From Areca catechu (lineage: Eukaryota > Streptophyta > Magnoliopsida > Arecales > Arecaceae): a stretch of DNA of 64,000 bases. Under the pieces are notes generated by a model. It was not told the origin of the DNA, made no database searches, and worked only from the letters and a program-made list of their open reading frames with translations. The position numbers and the translations under genes are program-made. The number at the start of each line of letters is the position of its first letter. The first letter of the stretch is position 1. The stretch spans positions 146,505,980-146,569,979 of the forward strand of contig CM038050.1 of the NCBI GenBank assembly GCA_021397845.1, given 5' to 3'. Below, piece after piece: positions 56,771 to 64,000 of the stretch.

Positions 56771-57907
56771 ATTGAAAAAAAATTACAATCACAAATAATA
56801 ATACCACAAACGTTTTTTCTTAAATAGGATATTACTATAATTTATTAAGCAATAATAATTTTCATGATCTATTGAGATAATTAAAAGTAAAATAATCAAG
56901 CAACTGATAAACAAAAGATACCATAATTTTGATAAGAAATTTTTTTCAATATGAATGTTCTACTATTTAGAATAATGAAATTATTACATATTATCTTTAG
57001 ATCGACTAAAGACTATATAAATATATATCATCAAAATTAAATCTTAGCTTTCATAATAAAAATAATAATCATCAATAAAGTAGATTTTAACAATAAATAG
57101 AAATAAAAAATAAATCTCACTAAATTGGAATACTTGAAATAATTAATGGAGAAGGTTTGTCAAAAATCGAAACTATTCAACTTGAAGCTCACAATGACAA
57201 ATATAACATACTAAAATTTTATTAAAATTGGGATACAATCAATCATCTGATTATCTGATAAAGTAATGCATTTTTTTCTTTTTCTCCTATTTTTTCTTCT
57301 CTTTTTTGGTTTTTCTACCATCTCTGTTTTGTCACAATGCACAAAAAGTTGCCGCACAAATAATTAGGGTCATGTTTCTTTCTCTCATTTTTGTTTTATT
57401 TTAAAAGTTGTGGGTCCCACATTAGGGACCATACTAATACTTGACAATCTCGGTCATTGCAAGTGATGCTTCAACATCCCACCCATCTTCAGTATTATTT
57501 TTTCATAATAAGTTGCTTGATGTTGCTATATTGCTTTATGTAGATTTTCTCTTAAACTTATTTCTATGACTTCTTAGGCTTTTGAATTGTTGCTTATTTT
57601 GATCTCTATGCTATTGAGCTTTTCTTATTAGGGAGCCCCTTTTCTTCCTGTTGCCATCAAACCCTAGGTAGCCACTTTCTTGAGCTAGCTGAATAAGTGA
57701 ATAGGAAATGTTCAGAACTGCCTGCAGCAGCTGCAAAAACAAGTTCCTGATTGGAGATTCTTTAGTGGACCCTCTGATGCCTAAGTCAATAAAAAAAGTT
57801 TATGGAACAGATAGAAAACTTAGAAAAATAGAATGGCAGAGTCCAAGCCGAGTTTTTTTTTTCCTTATCCCCTGTAGGTTTTGTCTTACTAGTATTTATA
57901 TAAACTA
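56771..57907. other. AT-rich stretch without recognisable gene
   Basis: 56771-57300 is very AT-rich. 57300-57700 could be decayed gag or leader of element H but gives no motif I can name. A 66-codon ORF at 57708-57908 has two CxxC-like cysteines (CSSCKNK) but no other support. A tatttatata at 57892-57901 is unassigned. Confidence 0.45.
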
Positions 57908-59046
57908 GTAGTAACCGGGTATTATTGGGAGATAACCTCCTTCCATTAGCCATAACAATATCTTGTTAGGGCTAATGGCATTCTATTGCAAGTAGAAGTT
58001 GGCGTAACAACTTTCTGTTGTGACTTCTATTTCTATTATCCACTTAGTCGGATGTTTTTGGATAGTCGGCTTGGACCTTCATCATCGAGAGTTTGTTGTC
58101 GATGGTGCCTTACAAATTAGTTGTTTTACTTCGGTCGACTAAGTTTTTTGAATACCTTGCTTCAAGAAATCAATAGTCTAAATAGCCTTTGGGTGATATA
58201 GTTAGTCAGATTAAGACATACTTAATCAGCCTCATTTATTAATGACAACTACACTCGGCTTCCATGTTCTCCGTAGCTTGGCTTGCCATCATCGGTCGGC
58301 AACCTCGACTTTTCAATAATCAGCAAATCTGACTATTTAGTACAATAGTTGTCCCTACTCCCGATTCCAAGGCATTTGGTCATCTTGGGAGAAGGGAGTT
58401 CTGCATTAATGAATCGCATGCCCTCGAACTCTACCATCTTCTCTCTCTATGTTGGCCTTCAATATCTCCTTGAAAAAGTAAAAGAAGGGATGCTTTATCA
58501 CTTCATTGTCAGAGATGGTTTATGGCAGGCCATGATTTCGAAGGGACAATTATTAGTTTCTTCTTTTTACTCAATTGTTCCCACCTCGATACTTGTTGAA
58601 TCATCACTAGAGGTTTCATCAATCACAAGGATTGTGGTGACTTGTCATCATCATAGACGAAGTGTGATGAAAAGCCAGCCCATCCCTCGACTCAAGTTCA
58701 ACCACGCAGTGCAATTCGGTGGGTTTCCCATTGCTCGAGGAGTAAGATATCGTTACCATTTCCCCTTTATATAGAGAGGCTTTCTTCTTCCATGAGAGTT
58801 CTTCACATTCTAAAATTTTCTTTTTCCTGAGAGCTCCTTCTTCCTTAGGGACTCCCCATTTTGGAGTTTTCCTTCTCCTCAAGGCTTTGGAAGGTTAGAT
58901 TCCTCCCAATTTTTCTTCTTTTACTGGTTTTTCTTTTTATTGACATTTCTAAGCTTTTAAGGATCTTTAGGAACCTTTCCACAGTTCATCTTCATAAGCT
59001 TTTCCTTCTCCTTCAACTTCCAAAACTCCTTAGAATGGTTAATACC
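57908..59046 (+). other. Upstream region of the antisense-ORF relic K (LTR-derived?)
   Basis: If the gene that follows is the aORF of a minus-oriented Tat element, as in D, this stretch would contain its 3' LTR in reverse. I could not prove LTR ends. The ORF at 58349-58774 has no recognisable domain. The TATA box and leader (58768-59034) lie at its right end. Confidence 0.35.
58768..58773 (+). promoter_or_regulatory. TATA box upstream of aORF relic K
   Basis: TATATA in ccctttatatagagagg, a near-consensus plant TATA context. It is followed by a pyrimidine-rich leader of about 260 nt (TTCTTC, CTTTTTCC) and ATGs at 59035 and 59047 (accATGG). Confidence 0.5.
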
Positions 59047-60440
59047 ATGGAAGTTCATGTTATGGCTAGGGCTTCTATTTCTAGGGGGGATCCTTCATAG
59101 GAGCCCCAAGAGAACCCTAAATCCATATGGAGAAGGGACTTCGAAGACCTTCGTCCAGATCAGGTCAAAGGCACCCTGATTGAGTCCAAAGTGGCCAATT
59201 GGTGAAACTATTATAAAATTTTGTAGGATTTCCAAGTATACACCCCTGGTCCTAATGATCGACTGAATAGGGCTTCTTCTAGTTCCATAGTTGTATACAT
59301 AGAGCAACTTAAGGCTAGGCTTCATTTATTTCTTCATCCTTTCATCATCAAAATCATCACCTTATACAAAGTCATCCCAAGACAAAAGACTCCGAACACT
59401 TCAGATCATTTGCTCCTTCTTAGTCTTATGCCATGATCTTGAGATCTAAGCTAGGACTTCTCTATTTTGTAACCTTTTTATGATTAAAAGAATTCCTATA
59501 GCTGAGGATGGTGGTTCATCGGACCACGTCATGGTCGAAAGTTTATCATGGGCCTTCTAACTACTATTCATGGTTGGAAACCCTGTTTTTTCTTTTTTAT
59601 CCTCTAAAGAACCTCGGAGCTTCTATATTGAGTGGAGGGAGCCCTGGCTGACTCCCAATAATGCCAAGAAAGTCTTCCAAGCCAACAAAGAGGACTTCAA
59701 GAAACTCTTAGGAGTTTAAGTCCCTCCATTAAAAGAGCTTCTAAATGAACGTAACCTTTTCCTTATTGGAATCAGCATGGTGATTAGATTAGGTATAATA
59801 TGAGCAAATAATCAAAGCTTTAGATCTTCATTGCTTTCGATGTCCATTCAACTACATTAATTGGCCTTCTTGTTCTCTATAGAAGGAATGAGGCCTGATG
59901 TAGAAGAAGTAGGGCATTCCATTAGAAAGGGGCCTACCTAGAAACTGGCGGTCACTTAGGCATCAAAGAAATTGCACACCGTACCAAGTCCATCAACTGA
60001 AGGAGATTCGTCAGCCCCCACTGTTCCTACTTCAATTGCCATAAATACTAAAGTAGCAGTGGCCACCTCCAGTGATGAGATTTTTGTTGAGGAACCTTTG
60101 TTGGCGATGCCCATATCATTGGTAGCATTTTCTCCAAGGCAATCGATCAGCCCACCAATTAGTCCTACCCCCGTGCTTGGACCAACCAAAGGAAGTCACC
60201 ACAAAGGTCTTCAAGGAATGGAGGGGATGCTTGGGTTTCTGATGAACCCGAAGCCTTCGTAGATATGGACGTTTACTTTGATGACTTAGGGTTTCAGAAT
60301 TCTGAGCTTACTCGCCAGTTAATGAAGGCCATCATCCTTCCAAGAGACTGGGAGGTTATTAAATCTCATCAAATGGATGCGATCATACCCTCCCTTGATC
60401 TTCACAGAGTTTAGTGGAAGGACTCTCTTGAGCAGATTGT
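59047..60440 (+). pseudogene. Relic K: second copy of a Tat antisense-ORF gene (PF04195-like)
   Basis: The start MEVHVMARASISRGDPS is followed by a stop and then FEDLRPDQVKGTLIE. YTPGPNDRLNRASSSS and VVYIEQLKARLHLFLHPFII (about 59235-59350) are the conserved core of PF04195 ('putative gypsy type transposon'). The NSELTRQLMKAIILPRDWEV block at about 60299-60355 is equivalent to GLAKRLLGFILQPRDRQE in element D's aORF, so the genes are homologous though diverged. A Ser/Pro-rich linker lies between (59960-60190). At least eight stops. The coiled-coil C terminus is cut off where element F begins. Confidence 0.7.
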
Positions 60441-60484
60441 TGGATCCTCGGATTCGGATATCTTCGCAATGGATCCTCCAATAC

Positions 60485-61694
60485 TGGTCCTTTGGCAGAG
60501 TTGGCTTCTCCTGAACTCAGGATCTGGGAAAGAAGAAGAACAAGTTATGGAACCAGATACTCAAAGGAAGGATTTACCAGATAAGAAGAACTTGAGAATT
60601 GATGTTGCTGAAATCCTGATTCTCCTGGATGCTGATCTGACTTCCTCTGGGATTTGCTCTGTATTCGAAGTAGCCGATCTGGACCTGGATGCTGGTAGTC
60701 GGCCTCTACTTGGAAGAGAGGGGCCGTGAGATGATGAGGTCGATTAGGATTTGGATGATTGGTGGAATGAAGAAGATGACGGGCGGCTAGGGTTGGAATT
60801 GAAGTGGCTAACCTAGGGTTTTGGGGTTTTGGGGTTGAGATCTCACACCTCCTCAAGGTTCCTAGGGAACCCAGATTTACTCCCTCACGAAGCTCAACAC
60901 TTGAATACAAGTGCGGAAGAGAGAAACACAAAGTTGCTCACACAGAAAGTGAATTCATTCATCAGTGTTTTTTTAAAACTTACAAGAGGGGTTTATTTTA
61001 TAGGCCTTTACAAGAAACCAGGTTTTCACATCTTCCCATGTGGGACTAATAGGATGGATCTTCAAATTAGGTGTGTGGAATCAAGTCCTCCTCATATGGC
61101 CGGCCAAAAGCTTCCTTTAGAGTTGATTGATGGCTCCAAATGGTAAGAAGATGGCGCCTCCTAGCCTTGCTCTTCAAGAAAAAATATTTTCCTTCCATGC
61201 TTGGTTTTATTTGGAAGTATTTGGGCGCCTCCTAGTCTTGCTCCCCAAGTCTTGCTCCTTTCTTTTCATAGCTTGGCTCTTATGGAATTATTTTGGGCAC
61301 CTCCTTGGATTGAGGATCCTACATTGATCTCTCCTTAAGTGGCGCATGAAAGAAGGGACCTGCTTTCTTGTGGTGTGGGGACCAAGGCACACTGGATGGA
61401 GATGTGGCACCTCCTGGACTCTGGCATGTGGCTGGGAGTGTGGCGCCCACTTGCTTGGGTCTGGGAGAAAAAATGTGGCACCCTGGAGAAGACCTAGACC
61501 ACTACTAGGACTTGTACTGAGTCAATATGACTCAACAAAATTTAAATTACAGGGAAATACAGACTCAAGACTAAAATTGAGTTGACCAAGTCAACCCTTA
61601 TTACAAAACCAGAAAATCCTAATTCTTCGGGCAAGGTCAATCAGAGATCCAGATGGAGCCCTGAAGTCTTCTTCTGAGTCTGGTGCCCGCACCA
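60485..61694 (-). repeat. Element F 3' LTR
   Basis: The start at 61694 (minus TGGTGCGGGCACC) is secure by comparison with element A and by its place after a CCCCGGGAGAAT purine tract. A minus-strand TATA box CCTATAAAATAAACC lies near 60990-61004. The far end is not defined without its partner; 60485 is a best guess based on the change from relic K sequence. Confidence 0.65.
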
Positions 61695-63247
61695 ATTCTC
61701 CCGGGGTGGGAGGAACTCGACCCTGTCGAGTATGGATCAAGTTGGCTCTGGTATCTCTCCAAGAGGTCTGGGTCCAATTCTTGTAATTCTTCTCGGAGAT
61801 CCAAGAGTCATCAGAATCTGGCCTTCCTTGCCAGCGTACCAGGTATCTTTGGTATCCTCGATTACGAGTAGAGATAACCTGATCATCCAGGATCTTTTCA
61901 ATCTGCTCTTTCCTCACAGGCCAGTTTGTTGGTGGACACACAGGTTGGGTTCACTCTCAAGAGCAGGATTAGGCTCAAAAGGCTCACTGGGAATCACAGC
62001 TGGCTCTCTATACTCTACTAGGTCTGTAATGTTGAAAGTGGAGCTAATGCCTAGTTCTGAAGGCAACTCGAGCACATAGGCATTGGACCCTACTCTCTTC
62101 ACCACTCTAAATGGTCCAGCTCCTCTAGCATGTAACTTTCTAACGGTTCCAGGAGGAAACCGTTCAGCCTTAACCTAATCATTACGTAGTCTCCCTCAAC
62201 AAAAGTTTTGACTCGCCTTTGAGAATCAGCCAACTTCTTATAAGTTTCATTACTTAAATTTATTTTGGCATGAATTTCTTTATGCAAGTCTTTTATATGC
62301 TGTGCAAAAACTTCAGCAGACTCTGAGACTCGTGTGTGGACTGGTAAAGGAGCTAGGTCAAGAGGTGTGTGAGGTTTGTAACCATGCACAATTTCAAATG
62401 GACTCTTACCTGTAGACTTATTGACCGAGTCATTGTATGCAAATTCAGCCCTAGGTAAGTACAAATCCCAGTTCCTAATGTTTTCACCAACAAGACACCT
62501 TAACAGATTGCCTAAGCTACGGTTCACTACTTCGGTTTGGCCATCAGTTTGGGGATGATAGGCAGTTGAAAACTTAAGTTTTGTCCCTAACTTATGCCAA
62601 AGGGTTTTCCAAAAATAGCTGGTGAACCGAACATCCCTATCTGAAACAATTGTCTTAGGTAGGCCATGGAGTCGAACTATCTCATTAAAGAACAGGGTGG
62701 CTACCTTAGACGCATCAAAAGTTTGGGAACAAGGCAAGAAATGGGCCATCTTAGAAAATCGGTCGATTACGACACAGATAGAGTCATGCCTCCTCTGGGT
62801 CTTAGGCAAACCTAACACAAAATCCATACTCACATCTTGCCAAGGACGATCTGGGACAGGGAGTGGGGTATAAAGGCCGGTGTTCTGTTTTCGCTGTTTG
62901 GCAACAACGCAGGTCCGACACCTAGCCATAATGTGTGCTACATCTCTTTTTAAGCTAGGCCAGAAAAAGTGGTCTTCAATAGCCAGGGTGGTCTTGTCTT
63001 TTCCAAAATGGCCTGCTAGACCTCCAGCATGAATTTCCCAAATCAAAAATTCCCTAAGAGAAGTTCTAGGGATGCAAAGCCTATTCTTAAAGAACAGAAA
63101 GCCATCTAAAAGGGTATAATCCTTATGATCACTAGATGGTCCTTGAGCTAGATCCTGGTACACAGTCTTAAAATCCGGACACGACTCATATTCCTCTTTG
63201 ATCTGCTCAAACCCTATGACTTCAGCCCTAACAGAATTCAATAACAA
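61591..63247 (-). pseudogene. Element F integrase and chromodomain
   Basis: 62099-63247 is a 382-codon open frame. It carries the zinc region H-x-H..C-x2-C (HAGGLAGHFGKDKT.. CRTCVVAKQR), SMDFVLGLPKTQ, VSDRDVRFTSYFWKTLWHKL and HPQTDGQTEVVNRSLGNLLR; all three catalytic acids are intact. After a frameshift near 62100, VKRVGSNAYVLELPSELGIS is the GPY/F-like module. DDQVISTRNRGYQRYLVRWQG..DDSWI is the chromodomain (61700-61900). The frame runs through the purine tract and stops at 61591, about 100 bp inside the LTR, as in element A. Two frameshifts separate the modules, so it is called broken. Confidence 0.92.
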
Positions 63248-64000
63248 AGATCGACGACTAAGGCATCAGCTACCTTATTTTCAGTCCCAGCCTTATGTTT
63301 CAAAACAAAAGTATAGGACTGGATATACTCTACCCACTTAGCATGCCTAGGGTTAAGCTTCTTCTGGGAATTCAAGAATCTAAGAGCCTCATGGTCCGAA
63401 AACAGCACAAATTCCTGCGGTAGCAAATAATGCCTCCAGTAACGCAAAGCTTGCACTACCGCATAAAATTCTTTATCATAGGTAGAATACCTAAGCTTAG
63501 CATCATTAAGTTTTTCACTAAAGAATGCTACGGGATGATTCTCTTAGCTTAGGACTCCACCTATACCTACTCCTGAAGCATCACAGGCAACCTCAAATAC
63601 TTTAGAAAAATCGGGTAACCTCAAAATGGGTGCCTGGGTCATCCTATCCTTAAGATCTAGGAAGGCTTTATGGGCTGCTTTAGTCCACTGAAATTCTCCC
63701 TTCCTAATACAGTCTGTGATAGGAGCAACTAGAGTACTAAACCCCTTGATGAATCGTCTATAGAAGGTAGCCAAGCCATGGAAACTTCTGACTTCATGAA
63801 CACTGGTTGGCTCTGGCCATTCTACTATGGACCTAATCTTCTCAGGATCGGCAGCCACGCCGTCAGGGGTTACTACAAAACCAAGGAAGATAACTCTACT
63901 GTCATGAATTCACACTTCTTGAGATTACCGTAGAGACTATCATTCCTCAAGACTTGGCAGACTTGTCTAAGGTGGCCTAGGTGGTCTGCAGGGGTCTTAC
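63248..64000 (-). pseudogene. Element F RNase H and C-terminal reverse transcriptase (cut by window edge)
   Basis: 63544-63858 holds [19 protein letters not shown] and [20 protein letters not shown], the RT connection region, through [17 protein letters not shown], the start of RNase H with its first Asp. A stop (TAA for Gln) follows GGVLS at 63544-63546. KLRYSTYDKEFYAVVQALRY and FVLFSDHEALRFLNSQKKL..HKAGTENKVADAL (63238-63456) complete RNase H. The right edge (63860-64000) encodes KTPADHLGHLRQVCQVL, which lies just after the RT active site, with a frameshift. The YVDD itself is outside the window. Confidence 0.9.

Larger units (their letters stand above)
60485..64000 (-). mobile_element. Element F: chromovirus (Tekay/Del-type Gypsy), minus strand, continues past the window
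   Basis: In minus order from the right edge: partial RT, RNase H, integrase, chromodomain, then the 3' LTR (start 61694, inner end uncertain near 60485). The LTR start TGGTGCGGGCACCAGA differs by one base from element A. Pol is in larger intact pieces (382 codons) than most elements here but has stops in RNase H and RT frameshifts. The 5' part lies outside the window, so LTR divergence cannot be judged. Confidence 0.9.

Noticed and set aside
57708..57908. 66-codon ORF with paired cysteines as a small host gene
   Set aside because: Only one short CxxC pair, no upstream promoter or recognisable family, and it ends in low-complexity Phe/Leu sequence.

Overview
The window is from a flowering-plant nuclear genome, more likely monocot than dicot. 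It has a plant GAUT-type (GT8) pectin-synthesis gene relic, Copia and Gypsy LTR retrotransposons, a CACTA end and a hAT-type MITE. I can find no intact host gene. Nearly every recognisable coding segment is a decayed transposable element with stops and frameshifts.

Layout. (1) 463-1605 and 45327-45545 are two halves of one GAUT-like pseudogene. They are separated by a 43.7-kb nested retrotransposon complex. (2) The outer element D (1606-45321, + strand) is a Ty3/Gypsy element of the Tat lineage. It has a second, archaeal-type RNase H, a 56-bp tandem array in its 3' region and a long antisense ORF next to the 3' LTR. (3) D is split by two insertions: E (3671-15017, minus), a Sirevirus-type Copia element inside gag, and A (18746-39373, +), a Tekay/Del-type chromovirus inside integrase. 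(4) A is split in gag by B (21933-35217, +), a second member of E's Copia family. B is split in gag by C (24405-26462), a solo Copia LTR. The nesting is GAUT > D > A > B > C, with E as a side branch. At each of these junctions I found TG..CA-like ends and 5-bp target duplications. Deleting the insert plus one duplication rejoins the host reading frame.

Right part. 45546-50224 holds the GAUT 3' flank, LTR-like debris, low-complexity DNA, a G-rich minisatellite and one terminus of a CACTA transposon. 51656-56770 is a minus-strand Copia element H. Its 3' LTR is split by a D-related solo LTR carrying a 184-bp higher-order repeat, and its pol is split by a hAT-type MITE with a perfect 8-bp duplication. 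57908-60440 is a second relic of the antisense-ORF gene seen in D, here on the + strand behind a TATA box. From about 60.5 kb to the right edge is chromovirus F on the minus strand (LTR, chromodomain, integrase, RNase H, partial RT), which continues outside the window.

Most worth a second look: the frame-restoring nested stack; the third ORF shared by Copia elements B and E; the LTR clusters of GAGCCGACTC-like near-palindromes containing the RCCGAC (DRE/CRT) core; the Tat antisense gene with two candidate introns; the exact 56-bp array and the 184-bp (3 x ~61 bp) array; and chromovirus A, which lacks RT, RNase H and most of integrase but keeps gag, protease and chromodomain.
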